Below are positions 36,990 to 45,932 of a stretch of DNA of 64,000 nt, in pieces (the stretch's first letter is position 1; every line of letters starts with the position of its first letter). The translations under genes and the position numbers were made by a program. The notes under the pieces were generated by a model. The model did not search any database. It worked only from the letters and a program-made list of their open reading frames with translations, and was not told the DNA's origin. The DNA is from Bifidobacterium scardovii JCM 12489 = DSM 13734 (lineage in GTDB: Bacteria > Actinomycetota > Actinomycetes > Actinomycetales > Bifidobacteriaceae): contig NZ_AP012331.1 of assembly GCF_001042635.1 (NCBI RefSeq), positions 496,001-560,000 of the forward strand, in the 5' to 3' direction.

Positions 36990-39239
36990 ATGAACGCGAA
37001 ACGACTGATCTCCCGCGCGCTGCTGGCGCTGACGATCGCATTCATCGTGCTGGCGGGCGCGATCGGGTTTTCGTTGGTCGAGGGCAGCGCCGATCTGAGC
37101 TACCGCACGCTCGACTATGACGTCAACGTACAGGCCGACGGCCGCATGACGATCACGCAGCATATCGACATGCGTCTCAAGGACCGGTCCGACGACGACG
37201 GGGACCGCCCGTGGAAGCAGCTGTACCAGCAGTACACGATCAACGGCGTCAATCTGGCGAACATCACCGGCGTGAGCGTGAAGAACGTCACCACCGGCGA
37301 GACCTACACGCAATCCAGCCCGCAGAACCCGGCCGGCGTGAGCGACTCCGCATGGGACAGCGACTACGCCGGGCACTGGTACATGGCCGACGTGACCGCA
37401 AGCGCCGACGACCCGCAGCCCTTCGACCCGCGGACGGACGGATTCCCGATCCGCGGTTCCGGCGGCTCGGCGGCCGGTGAGAAGACCGTGGAGATCGGCT
37501 GGAACATCCCGGCCACGACCGAGGCCGACAGCCTCAAATTCGACGTGACGATGACCTTCGTCGGCGCGACGACCCTGTACCGGGACGTCGCCGCGTTCCA
37601 GTGGGAGCCGTTCGGCAAGCGCAATCCGATCCCGATCGGCACGCTGACGGGCACCGTGCGCTTCCCCAAGGGCATCGGCGCCGACGACTCGTGGGCGTGG
37701 CTGCACTATGAGGGCACCTCCGAAACGTCCCGCGGCGAGAACGGCTCGCTGCGCTTCACCGCCTACGACGTGCGCGCCGGCCAGTACTTCGACGTGGTCG
37801 CCGCCTACGACGCCGCCGTGGTGAAGGCGCCCGACGGCTGGAATGCGGACGATGCCGCCGGCGAGAGCGGGAACGACTGGATCCGCCGCGGCGACGGCGA
37901 TCATCTGGCGACGCTGCAAAAGGACGAGAGCCGGCAGGAACGCCTGTGGCGCGACAACCAGCGGAACGCCGCCCGGATCCGGATCGCCGTATGGGTGGCC
38001 ATCGCGGTGCTCGGCGTCGTCCTATGCGTGATCGCGGTGATCTTCGCCTTCCGCAGCTACCGGGACTCGCAGTACCACGGCGATATCGAGTACTGGCGCG
38101 ATCCTCCCGACATGAGCCCGGCCGCCGCCGCGCAGCTCGCCGGCGTGCTGGACTGCTCCGTCGGGCCGCTCGCCGAGCGGCAGATGACCTCCACCATCCT
38201 GTCGCTCGCCTCGAAGCGCGCCATCGCCATCTATCCCGGCCCCTCGGAGATGTACCAGGGCATCGATATGAGCCGGGCCGATGCCGTGCGGCTCGCCGGC
38301 ATGGCCGATGCCGACGACGGCCGCAAAACCGCGGCGAAGCGCACGAGCACGATCGTGATACTGCCCGCCGGCCTCGACGGCTCGACGGCCGCGGCGCTGT
38401 CGCTGAGCCGGAGCGAGGATGCGGCGCTGCGGCTGCTGCGCAAGATCTCCAAGCGGGTCGGCTCGCCGGTATTCGATCTGAAGCAGATGAAGAAGGCGTG
38501 CAAGAGCTGGAGCGACGGATACAAGGTGCTGGAACGGTACACCACCGCATGCTCGAACGAGTTCGCTCTGCTCGGCGCCACCTGCTCCGGGTCCGGGGGC
38601 GTGTCCATCGCCGGCAGCCTCGGCTGCGTGCTGGGGGCCATCGCCTCGTTCATGTTCGCGATACAGGGCAATATCGCCCTGTCCGCGGTGATCGGCTTCC
38701 CGATCACGGCCGTCGGCGTCTTCGCGCTGCTGTACGCGAAATACACGGTGCTGACCGAAGCCGGGCAGGAATATGCCGGCCAGGTGCACGGCCTGTACCG
38801 CTATCTGACCGATTTCAGCGATTTCTCCGACCGCGGCGCCGCCGATCTGCTGCTTTGGGACCGCTATCTGGTGTACGCGGCCGCATTCGGCATCTCCGAG
38901 CGCGTGCTCAAGGAACTGGCCAAGGCCTATCCGCAGATCGCCGACCCCGACTGGCTCGATGCGAACGCCTCGCAGTCGCTGCTGTACTGGAGCTATCGCC
39001 CCTACCGCTGGTACGGCTATGGCTCCGCCGTCGGCGGCGCCGCGAACGCCCCCTTCGATCCGGGCGCGTTCAGCGCGAACGTCGGCGATATCGGCGCCCA
39101 GCTCAACGCCGGATTCGCCGACATCAGCAGCACCATCCAGGCGGCGGCGCCCTCGTCGGTGTCGGGCGGCTCCTTCTCCGGCGGCGGGTTCGGCGGATCG
39201 TCCGGCGGTTCGGGCGGCGGCTCCTTCGGCGGCCGCTGA
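36990..39239 (+). CDS. DUF2207 membrane protein
   Basis: A 749-residue protein. A signal/anchor segment (ALLALTIAFIVLAGAIGFSL) leads to a DUF2207 beta-rich outer domain (STYRTLDYDVNVQADGRMT-type strands), a membrane helix near 330 (IAVWVAIAVLGVVLCVIAVI), a cytosolic region and two more helices near 545-590. The last 30 residues are Gly/Ser repeats (GGSFSGGGFGGSSGG), a tail typical of this family. It is co-transcribed with lemA. A role in envelope stress or assembly is suspected for the pair but unproven. Confidence 0.82.
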   Translation: MNAKRLISRALLALTIAFIVLAGAIGFSLVEGSADLSYRTLDYDVNVQADGRMTITQHIDMRLKDRSDDDGDRPWKQLYQQYTINGVNLANITGVSVKNVTTGETYTQSSPQNPAGVSDSAWDSDYAGHWYMADVTASADDPQPFDPRTDGFPIRGSGGSAAGEKTVEIGWNIPATTEADSLKFDVTMTFVGATTLYRDVAAFQWEPFGKRNPIPIGTLTGTVRFPKGIGADDSWAWLHYEGTSETSRGENGSLRFTAYDVRAGQYFDVVAAYDAAVVKAPDGWNADDAAGESGNDWIRRGDGDHLATLQKDESRQERLWRDNQRNAARIRIAVWVAIAVLGVVLCVIAVIFAFRSYRDSQYHGDIEYWRDPPDMSPAAAAQLAGVLDCSVGPLAERQMTSTILSLASKRAIAIYPGPSEMYQGIDMSRADAVRLAGMADADDGRKTAAKRTSTIVILPAGLDGSTAAALSLSRSEDAALRLLRKISKRVGSPVFDLKQMKKACKSWSDGYKVLERYTTACSNEFALLGATCSGSGGVSIAGSLGCVLGAIASFMFAIQGNIALSAVIGFPITAVGVFALLYAKYTVLTEAGQEYAGQVHGLYRYLTDFSDFSDRGAADLLLWDRYLVYAAAFGISERVLKELAKAYPQIADPDWLDANASQSLLYWSYRPYRWYGYGSAVGGAANAPFDPGAFSANVGDIGAQLNAGFADISSTIQAAAPSSVSGGSFSGGGFGGSSGGSGGGSFGGR

Positions 39240-39316
39240 GCGCCGGGCGCGGTCGGTGATCGCAACGCGACCGATATTCGTTTTCCTTGTATGCTGCCGG
39301 ACTTGCCGTGGATGGT

Positions 39317-39363
39317 CATGCCCCCGCTGGCGGGGGCTGTCGGCAAAACCGACTGGGGTGGCC
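39317..39363 (+). repeat. Diverged palindromic element after the DUF2207 gene
   Basis: CATGCCCCCGC-TGGC-GGGGGC is followed by CTGTCGGC-AAAA-CCGACTGGGG. The two-hairpin plan equals that of the CTCCCC-type repeats (palindrome, then CTGTCGGC/GCCGACTG) at 42888, so it is a diverged copy. Confidence 0.65.
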
Positions 39364-39479
39364 GAGCGGTATACCAGTGACGATTACCGGGCGCGGCGTG
39401 CCGTGCGTGGCGTATCGTGGAAGTGCATCCACAACCATCCGCGTATCGGCGATGCGCGCGATCAACAAAGGAGCTTCAC

Positions 39480-40343
39480 ATGGTGCTGCACCGCAATCTC
39501 GGCCCGTTCGACACGACCGCCATCGGTCTTGGCGAAATGCCGCTGACCATCGAGAACAATCTCGGCCACGACAAGGGCATCGAAACGATCCATGCCGCGC
39601 TCGACGCCGGCTGCCGCCACGTCGATACCGCATGGGCGTACTACTGCTCGGGCGGTGAGGAGCAGACCGGCGAGAAGCTGGTGCGCGAGGCGCTCGCCAG
39701 CTGGAAGGGTCCGCGCGAGGAGGTGACCGTGGCCACCAAGGTCGGCCACTTCCGCAACTTCACCGACGGCAAGCCGACCTGGGACGTGGACGGCCGCCCG
39801 GAGAGCCTGATCAGCCGCGCCAAGGAGAGCGCGCTCGCGCTCGGCGTCGACACCATCGACCTGCTCTACTTCCACCGCCCCGACCCGAAGGTGCCGTACA
39901 ACGAGTCCGTCGAGGCGATCAAGCAGCTCGTCGACGAGGGCGTGGCGCAGGAGGCCGGCGTGTCCAACGCCTCGGTCGAGCAGATCGACATCGCGCGCGG
40001 CATTCTCGGCGACAAGCTGATCGCCGTGCAGAACCAGTACTCGCCGATCTACCTCGACACCGCCGACACGCTCGCCTACACGGCCAAGCTCGGCCTCAGC
40101 TTCGTGTGCTGGAGCCCGCTCGGCGGCTTCCGCAAGCCCAAGGACGAGAGCCGCTTCGACCCGTTCCGCGAGGTCGCCGCCGCGCACGGCGTGAGCTACC
40201 AGCAGGTCGTGCTCGCCTGGGAGCTGGCCAAGGGCGACCACGTCTTCGTGATCCCCGGCGCCCACCGCCCCGCCACGATCCTCGACAGCCTCAAAGCCGG
40301 CGATCTCGAGCTCAGCGAAGAGGACCTCGCTACGCTCGGCTGA
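39480..40343 (+). CDS. Aldo/keto reductase
   Basis: A 287-residue NAD(P)H-dependent oxidoreductase. The catalytic tetrad can be seen: Asp and Tyr in DTAWAYY, Lys in VATKVGH, His in LLYFHRPD. The TIM barrel ends with LELSEEDLATLG, usual for the family. Start ATG 39480 follows AAAGGAG. Substrate is not evident; the sequence resembles AKR proteins acting on small aldehydes or sugars. It is monocistronic. Confidence 0.88.
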   Translation: MVLHRNLGPFDTTAIGLGEMPLTIENNLGHDKGIETIHAALDAGCRHVDTAWAYYCSGGEEQTGEKLVREALASWKGPREEVTVATKVGHFRNFTDGKPTWDVDGRPESLISRAKESALALGVDTIDLLYFHRPDPKVPYNESVEAIKQLVDEGVAQEAGVSNASVEQIDIARGILGDKLIAVQNQYSPIYLDTADTLAYTAKLGLSFVCWSPLGGFRKPKDESRFDPFREVAAAHGVSYQQVVLAWELAKGDHVFVIPGAHRPATILDSLKAGDLELSEEDLATLG

Positions 40344-40389
40344 TTTCCTAGCTCGCCGTCGCTTGTTCCTTGGGAAGGGCGTGTGATTG

Positions 40390-40417
40390 GCATGCCCCCG
40401 CCAGCGGGGGCATGCCC
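40390..40417. repeat. Perfect palindrome between convergent genes
   Basis: GGCATGCCCCCGC and GCGGGGGCATGCC form a 13-bp stem around CA. It lies between the convergent aldo/keto reductase and mocR-type genes and could end transcription of either. It belongs to the same C-run palindrome group as 39317. Confidence 0.6.
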
Positions 40418-40464
40418 ATTTCGGTGTGGCAGCGCTACGGCAAACGAACCTGCAACGCACCCCG

Positions 40465-41943
40465 CTAGCCGTGGGCGCGCACGTCGCGCACGGCGCCGGC
40501 TAGCACGTCCACGGCGGCGGCGAATTCCTCCGGCGTGGTGTACGAGTAGCTCAGTCGCAGCGAATTGTCGCCTTCGAAATCGTAGATGTCGCCCGGGTTG
40601 AGCAGCACCCCGCGCTCCAGCGTCGTCTGGAAGAGCTTGCCGATGCGCAGCGGCTGGTCGAAGGTCAGCCAGATATAGAATCCGCCCTCGGGCGTGATCC
40701 AATGCGCTTGGCCGGCGAACCGCCGCTCCAGCGTCTCCAGCGCCGCGTCGCGCCGCCGCCGCAGTTCCCTCTTGAGCCCGACCAGGTACTCGTCGTAGAG
40801 CCCGCTGGTCAGGAACCGCGTGTACACCCACTGGCTGAGCACGCTCGCGCCGTAGTCCATCTGCATCTTCACGTCGGCCAGCCGCTGCACGATCGGCTCG
40901 CTGGCCACCAGCCAGCCGATGCGCAGCCCCGGCGACAGCGCCTTCGACGCGCTGCCCAGCGTGATGACCATGCCGGTCTTGTCCAGCGTCTTCAACGGCG
41001 TGGGCGTCGGCCCGTCGAAGTACAGGTCCTGATAGGCGTTGTCCTCGATGATCGGCAGGCGGTTCGCCACGCAGCACGCGATCAGCTCATGCCGGCGGGC
41101 GTCCCGCATGGTGATGCCGGTCGGGTTGTGGTTCGTCGGAATCGTATACAGCACGGCGTCGCTGCCGCCGCGTTGCGCGCGCAGCGCGCGCTCCAGCGCA
41201 TCGACGCGCAGCCCGTCGCCGTCCATCGGCACGCCGGACAGGCGCATGCCGGCCGACTGGAACACCTGTAGCGACTTGATGTAGCTCGGGGCCTCGGCGA
41301 AGACGGTCGACCCGTTCGACAGCAGGCTGACCGAAATCATCTGCAGCGCCTGCAGCGCCCCGGACGTGATGAGCACCTGCGAGGGCGTGCACGCTACGCC
41401 GGTGCGGCACATATGCTCGGCGATGGCCTCGCGCAGCGCGGGCATGCCGGCCGGCGGCGGGTAGCCGAGCGAGTCGATCTCGCGCGAGGCCTCGCCCAGC
41501 ACCCGCCGCCACATGTCCCGGGGGAACAGCCTCGGGTCGAGTTCGCCGGTGCCGAGGCGGGAGATGTCAGGCGCGAATTCCATGCGGTTGATGGTCTGGA
41601 TCGTGGCGTTGTTCGCCTCGAAGAACCCGGAGGAGACGTAATCGGCCCAGTCCGGCGCGCCCGGCAGCATCAGCGACCACGTATTGCTCACGATCCGGGT
41701 TCCGGCGCCGTGCATGCCCTCGACGATGCCGTAGTCGGCCAGCTCGGTGATCGCCGCGATCACCGTCGACCGGTTGACCCCGAAACTCTCGGACATGGCC
41801 CGCTGCGAGGGCAGCCGAGAGCCGATCGGCCACGCGCCGCTGGACACCTGCCGGCACATATAGTCCACGATCTGCTCGGTGACCGGGACGTTCGAGGTAC
41901 GGTCGGGCTGCCAGTCGATGGTCAGCGGGGCGATGCGTGCCAT
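40465..41943 (-). CDS. MocR-type GntR regulator with aminotransferase domain
   Basis: A 492-residue protein. Residues 10-85 form a GntR winged helix (SGAWPIGSRLPSQRAMSESF, NRSTVIAAITELADYG). The rest is a class I aminotransferase-like domain with the PLP lysine in TLGSASKALSPGLRIGW. MocR regulators sense amino-acid or pyridoxal signals. It starts behind AAAGGAGG and is divergent from the lysE-type exporter, probably its target. A TATAAT -10 lies at 42040-42045 on the minus strand. Confidence 0.88.
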   Translation of the reverse strand: MARIAPLTIDWQPDRTSNVPVTEQIVDYMCRQVSSGAWPIGSRLPSQRAMSESFGVNRSTVIAAITELADYGIVEGMHGAGTRIVSNTWSLMLPGAPDWADYVSSGFFEANNATIQTINRMEFAPDISRLGTGELDPRLFPRDMWRRVLGEASREIDSLGYPPPAGMPALREAIAEHMCRTGVACTPSQVLITSGALQALQMISVSLLSNGSTVFAEAPSYIKSLQVFQSAGMRLSGVPMDGDGLRVDALERALRAQRGGSDAVLYTIPTNHNPTGITMRDARRHELIACCVANRLPIIEDNAYQDLYFDGPTPTPLKTLDKTGMVITLGSASKALSPGLRIGWLVASEPIVQRLADVKMQMDYGASVLSQWVYTRFLTSGLYDEYLVGLKRELRRRRDAALETLERRFAGQAHWITPEGGFYIWLTFDQPLRIGKLFQTTLERGVLLNPGDIYDFEGDNSLRLSYSYTTPEEFAAAVDVLAGAVRDVRAHG

Positions 41944-42039
41944 GGATCCTCCTTTGCGGATGATGCCGGAATCGGCTGGTCCGTGGGCGGGTTGGTTGGT
42001 TTTGGTTGAGTGGATGGCTCACTGTTTGGCTGGTTGTAG

Positions 42040-42045
42040 ATTATA
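42040..42045 (-). promoter_or_regulatory. Minus-strand -10 element of the mocR-type gene
   Basis: TATAAT on the minus strand, about 97 bases before the ATG at 41943. No clear -35 is seen at 16-18 bp. Confidence 0.45.
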
Positions 42046-42123
42046 GCGCGATTCATAGAATAATACATGCAAGCGTTGAGAGGCGCTGAATTATTGGGAA
42101 AACACTCTTCCTTGGCGAATCCA

Positions 42124-42161
42124 TTTGGTTGATTTGGCTGGTTGTATTGTGGTCAACCAAA
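42124..42161. promoter_or_regulatory. Candidate operator between mocR-type and lysE-type genes
   Basis: TTTGGTTGA at 42124-42132 and TCAACCAAA at 42153-42161 are a perfect 9-bp inverted repeat with a 20-bp spacer, between the divergent genes. Related GGTTGT and TGGTTG words lie between and upstream. It is a likely binding site for the regulator. Confidence 0.55.
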
Positions 42162-42215
42162 CTGGATTGGTGGATGGATGGGAGGAGGCGTGCGAGAGGA
42201 AAGGTGGGAATCAGC

Positions 42216-42875
42216 ATGGGCTTTTATCTGCAGGGATTGACGATGGGTTTGGCGTACGTGGCGCCGATCGGCATGCAGAATCTGTTCGTCATCAATTCGG
42301 CGTTGACCAAAACGCGCCGCAGGGCGCTGCTGACCGCCGTCATCGTCACGCTGTTCGACATCGTGCTGTCGCTGTCATGCTTCTTCGGCATCGGCGCGCT
42401 GATGCAGCGCTACGAGTGGCTGCAGCTCGGCGTGCTTGCGGTCGGCGGCATCGTCGTGATCCGCATCGGACTCGGACTGGTGTTCCCCAAGCTGTTCGAG
42501 CGCGGCGCGTCGAAGGACGGCGATGACGCCGCGGCCGCCGCCCGGCAGCGCCATATCGACTCCGGGGACGCCGGCCTGGCGAAGACCGTCACCACCGCAT
42601 GCGTGGTGACCTGGTTCAACCCTCAGGCGATCATCGACGGCACGCTGATGCTCGGCGCGTTCAGCGCCACGCTCACCGCGTCGCAGTCCTCGCCGTTCAT
42701 CATCGGCGTCGAAACCGCATCCGTGATCTGGTTCGTCGGCCTGACGCTGGTCATCTCGGCCTTCAGCCACAAGTTCAGCCCCAAGGTCATCGAGGTGCTC
42801 AACAAGGTCTGCGGCGGCGTCATCATCGCCTACGGCATCAAGCTCCTTGCGGAGTTCGCGCTCGCCATGATCTGA
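42216..42875 (+). CDS. LysE/ArgO family amino-acid exporter
   Basis: A 219-residue membrane protein with about six helices. The N-terminus FYLQGLTMGLAYVAPIGMQN, then LFVINSAL, is the LysE signature. Other helices are AVIVTLFDIVLSLSCFFGIG and ASVIWFVGLTLVISAF, plus a charged loop near 125-145. ATG 42216 fits AAGGTGGG. It exports basic or other amino acids. Divergence from a MocR-type regulator suggests induction by an amino acid. Confidence 0.88.
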   Translation: MGFYLQGLTMGLAYVAPIGMQNLFVINSALTKTRRRALLTAVIVTLFDIVLSLSCFFGIGALMQRYEWLQLGVLAVGGIVVIRIGLGLVFPKLFERGASKDGDDAAAAARQRHIDSGDAGLAKTVTTACVVTWFNPQAIIDGTLMLGAFSATLTASQSSPFIIGVETASVIWFVGLTLVISAFSHKFSPKVIEVLNKVCGGVIIAYGIKLLAEFALAMI

Positions 42876-42887
42876 CGGTCCTAGTCG

Positions 42888-43117
42888 AGCTCCCCTCCAT
42901 GAGGGGAGCTGTCGGCGCAGCCGACTGAGGGGAGAATGCGCGAATCGGCTTAATACCAGGTGTTCGTGGTAATGCTCCCCTCAGTCCGCTTTGCGGCCAG
43001 CTCGTCCGCAATCAAGGACGGCCTTACGGCCGCAGTCTTATCCGCTCACTGTCGTTCGCCTTCGCCTACAAACAGCTCCGCTGTTTGCTTCACGGCTCAG
43101 CCTCCATGAGGGGAGCC
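42888..43117. repeat. Inverted pair of CTCCCC-type palindromic elements, right copy interrupted
   Basis: The left copy (42888-42934) is CTCCCCTC-CAT-GAGGGGAG followed by CTGTCGGC/GCCGACTG and GAGGGGAG. The right, inverted copy starts at 42975 (CTCCCCTCAGTCCGC) but breaks at CAGCTC (about 43003). After ~97 bp of other small palindromes (GGCCTTACGGCC, AACAGC/GCTGTT) ending in CACGGCTCAG, it resumes as CTCCATGAGGGGAGCC. It lies between convergent genes. Confidence 0.7.
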
Positions 43118-43122
43118 CGTCG

Positions 43123-44709
43123 CTAGGCGGCTTTGAGCGTGGGGTGCTTGGTGCGCGAGCGGATCGCGGCGTTGACCGGCACCTGGTGCGGGCAGGGCAT
43201 GGAGAACACATGCGCCGGATTGTTGATCGCGGCGACCGGATTGCCCTCGCCGTCGCGCAGCTGCCCGGGCACCACGTAGGTCATCGGTTCGCGCCCCGGT
43301 ATCAGGAATTCGATCTCCTGGCCCGGCTCGATCTTGTTGCGGCTCATGAGGGTCACGCGCCCGCCCTCGTCGGGCGTCCAGCCGAGGGTCTCGCCGACGA
43401 CCAGCCACGAGCGGAAGTAGGCGGAACGGTCGGTGTTCTGCACCGCGTGCCGCTGCGGGTAGTAGAAGCCGGTCGAATAGTCGCGGTGCGCCACCTTGTA
43501 CGGCTCCTCCTTCAGCCATGCGGCCAGTTCGACGTGCGGGGCCGGCACGACACGGGCGTGCCGCCAGTGCCGGCCGCCCTCGCCCTGCTTCGACCCGTTG
43601 CCGTCGCCGCCGTTGTCTTCGTCGTTGCCATCGTCGTCCGGGACGGCCAGATCGGGCACGCCGGAGAAGGCCTCGTCGGCGTGCGCGAGTATGTCGTCCG
43701 CGGTCGCGTCGCCGTTCCCGGCGGCCGCGTCCAGACGGGCCAGCTCCTCGGCCAGATCGCCGGGCAGCGGCCGGCCGGGGCGGATCACCCGGTCGTGGAA
43801 CGCCTTGAGCGGCGTGCCGTCGGCGTCCTCGAAGCCGCGCTGGACCATGTACTCGTCGACCGCCATCTTGTAGGCGTTGGCCATCGCGGCGATGTAGTAC
43901 GCGCTTTTGGCGCGCCCCTCGATCTTGAGGCTGGTGGCGCCCGAGTCGATCAGGTCGTCCAGATGCTCCATCATGCACATGTCCTGCGAGTTGAACAGGT
44001 AGGTGCCCTCCCTGGTCTCCTCCAGCGGGAACACCTGCCCCGGGCGCTTTTCCTCGACCAGCGAATATTTCCAGCGGCAGGGCTGCGCGCACTCGCCGTG
44101 GTTGCCGTCGCGGCCGGTCAGATAGTTGGAGATCAGGCACCGCCCGGAGAACGCCATGCACATCGAACCGTGCACGAAGCACTCCACGTCCATGTCGTCG
44201 GGGATGTTCGCGCGGATATCGCGCACGGCCTGCAGGTCGAGCTCCCGGGCGAGCACGACGCGGCGCGCGCCCAGCTCGTACAGCGCGTTCGCGGCCAGGT
44301 AATTGGTGACGCCGGCCTGCGTGGAGACGTGCAGCTCCAGCTCGGGGGCGATGCGGTGGGCGGCCATGAGCACGCCGATGTCGGTGACGATCAGCGCGTC
44401 GACCCCGGTGTCCTTCAGCTGGCCGATATACGCGCACATGTCCTCGACCTCGCCGTTGCGGGGCAGGATGTTGCAGGTCACGTACACGCGGGCGCCGCGT
44501 TCGTGGGCGTAGCGCGAGCCCTCCTCGAAGTCCTCGAGGCTCAGGTTCTTGGGCGCGCTGCGCATGCCGAAGGCCTTGCCTCCGCAGTAGACGGCGTCGG
44601 CACCGAAGTCGACGGCGGTCTTCAGGCCGCGCAGGTTGCCGGCTGGAGCCAGCACTTCGGGCTTGCGGCGGCGGGGGATCATGGGGATGCTTGATTCGTT
44701 GGACACCAT
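43123..44709 (-). CDS. Peptidase U32 family protein
   Basis: A 528-residue protein. The U32 signature is clear: VECFVHGSMCMAFSGRCLIS, NHGECAQPCRWKY (Cys set) and SGATSLKIEGRAKSAYYIA. Many U32 proteins act in tRNA or rRNA hydroxylation (TrhP, RlhA) rather than proteolysis. A Gly/Asp/Asn-rich insert occurs near residues 370-420. Start ATG 44709 lies three bases after a minus-strand -10 (TACACT); GTG 44706 or the later MIPRRRK Met are alternatives. It is divergent from pgeF. Confidence 0.85.
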   Translation of the reverse strand: MVSNESSIPMIPRRRKPEVLAPAGNLRGLKTAVDFGADAVYCGGKAFGMRSAPKNLSLEDFEEGSRYAHERGARVYVTCNILPRNGEVEDMCAYIGQLKDTGVDALIVTDIGVLMAAHRIAPELELHVSTQAGVTNYLAANALYELGARRVVLARELDLQAVRDIRANIPDDMDVECFVHGSMCMAFSGRCLISNYLTGRDGNHGECAQPCRWKYSLVEEKRPGQVFPLEETREGTYLFNSQDMCMMEHLDDLIDSGATSLKIEGRAKSAYYIAAMANAYKMAVDEYMVQRGFEDADGTPLKAFHDRVIRPGRPLPGDLAEELARLDAAAGNGDATADDILAHADEAFSGVPDLAVPDDDGNDEDNGGDGNGSKQGEGGRHWRHARVVPAPHVELAAWLKEEPYKVAHRDYSTGFYYPQRHAVQNTDRSAYFRSWLVVGETLGWTPDEGGRVTLMSRNKIEPGQEIEFLIPGREPMTYVVPGQLRDGEGNPVAAINNPAHVFSMPCPHQVPVNAAIRSRTKHPTLKAA

Positions 44710-44809
44710 CCCAGTGTAAGCGGACGGCACAACAGCCCCCGTTGGCGGCCGGGCGCGCGGATCGTCCAGCTCCGGAAGCACGCCGCTCGCCGGACGGAAC
44801 GGCATCGCC

Positions 44810-44815
44810 TAGGAT
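44810..44815 (+). promoter_or_regulatory. -10 element of a probable leaderless pgeF transcript
   Basis: TAGGAT is followed by exactly seven bases and then ATG 44823. No ribosome site precedes the ATG, so transcription should start at its A. Confidence 0.6.
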
Positions 44816-44822
44816 GGTGGCC

Positions 44823-45821
44823 ATGAGCAATGAGCGATACGACGACGAGATCCTGGACAGCAACGAGATCAGCCCGACCGACGCGGACGGCAATCCGATC
44901 CCGGTGACCATCCCCATCATGCTGGCCCCCGGCGTCAAGGTCGTCTACACCACGCGCCTCGGCGGCGTGAGCGCCGGCGGCTACGGCAACTGCAACCTCG
45001 GAGGCAAGGGCGGCGACGACCCGTCGCGCGTCCTTGCCAACCGCACGGCGCTCGCCAAGGCGATCGGCTGCGACATGTCCCTGATCAGCCAGGTGCATTC
45101 CGGCGTCGCCGTGGACGTCGACGAGCTGTGGGAGCCCGGGGCGGAACCCGGCACCCCGTACGGATTCGACGCGTCGGGCACGCCGGTCGACGGCGCCGCG
45201 GCCACGGTCGAGGCCGACGGCCAGGTCACCTCGCGCGCCGGCCTCGCGCTCGGCATGTTCGCCGCCGACTGCCTGCCGGTGCTGATGGCCGATCCGGCCG
45301 CCGGCGTGATCGGCGCGGCGCACTGCGGCCGCCGCGGGCTGGAGCGGGGCGTGATCGGCGCCACGGTCGAGGCGATGGTCGCCAAAGGCGCGGCTCCCGA
45401 ACGCATCGTCGCCACGCTCGGGCCGTGCATCTGCGGCGACTGCTATGAGGTCGGCGGCGACATCGCCGACGCGTTCGACGCGCGTTTCCCCGGCACCTTC
45501 ACGCTGAGCCGTTTCGGACAGCCCGGCATCGACATCGCCGCGGCGGCGCTGCAGGAGCTGCAGGCGGCCGGCGTGCCCATGGACAGCGTCGTCGCCTCCC
45601 GCCCGCGCGTGGCCGCGGCAACGCAGTACCTGTCCGAGGACGGCGAACTGGCGGCCCTGTGCGCGTCGGACGGCGAGGGGCCGGCCCTGCCGGAGCGGTT
45701 CGCGGCGGTGCGCCACAGCATGTGCACGCTGGAGAATCCGCTCTGGTACTCGCACCGGCGCGCCGCGCTCGCCGGCAAGGCCCACGAAGGCCGCCTGCTC
45801 GCGCTGATCGTGCGGGAATAG
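44823..45821 (+). CDS. pgeF: Peptidoglycan editing factor PgeF (YfiH/laccase-domain)
   Basis: A 332-residue protein. Family blocks include VVYTTRLGGVSAGGYGNCNL, LISQVHSGV, FAADCLPVLMADPAAGVIGA and AAHCGRRGLERGV, holding the His/Cys/His metal site. PgeF removes mis-incorporated Ser from wall precursors; older annotation is polyphenol oxidase. An insert of acidic residues makes it longer than the ~240-residue norm. It has no Shine-Dalgarno; see the -10 at 44810. Confidence 0.85.
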   Translation: MSNERYDDEILDSNEISPTDADGNPIPVTIPIMLAPGVKVVYTTRLGGVSAGGYGNCNLGGKGGDDPSRVLANRTALAKAIGCDMSLISQVHSGVAVDVDELWEPGAEPGTPYGFDASGTPVDGAAATVEADGQVTSRAGLALGMFAADCLPVLMADPAAGVIGAAHCGRRGLERGVIGATVEAMVAKGAAPERIVATLGPCICGDCYEVGGDIADAFDARFPGTFTLSRFGQPGIDIAAAALQELQAAGVPMDSVVASRPRVAAATQYLSEDGELAALCASDGEGPALPERFAAVRHSMCTLENPLWYSHRRAALAGKAHEGRLLALIVRE

Positions 45822-45919
45822 GCGGTATTGCTGGCTTCGCGACCCGTCGGCCTGGCCGCCGGGCGCGTACATTCGGTGCAGACCGGTGTGGCGTGGATCA
45901 CGCCGGCTGCGGATAAGGT

Positions 45920-45925
45920 TACGGT
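45920..45925 (+). promoter_or_regulatory. -10 element of a probable leaderless ispD transcript
   Basis: TACGGT followed by seven bases and ATG 45933, the same spacing as at pgeF and the pcp-like gene. Confidence 0.5.
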
Positions 45926-45932
45926 GGAACGT

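Noticed and set aside
39355..39400. tRNA-like start (GGGTGGCCGAGCGGTATACC) after the DUF2207 gene
   Set aside because: It resembles the 5' end of a Ser or Leu tRNA, but no anticodon arm, T-arm (GGTTCGA) or matching acceptor strand follows. It overlaps a diverged palindromic repeat.
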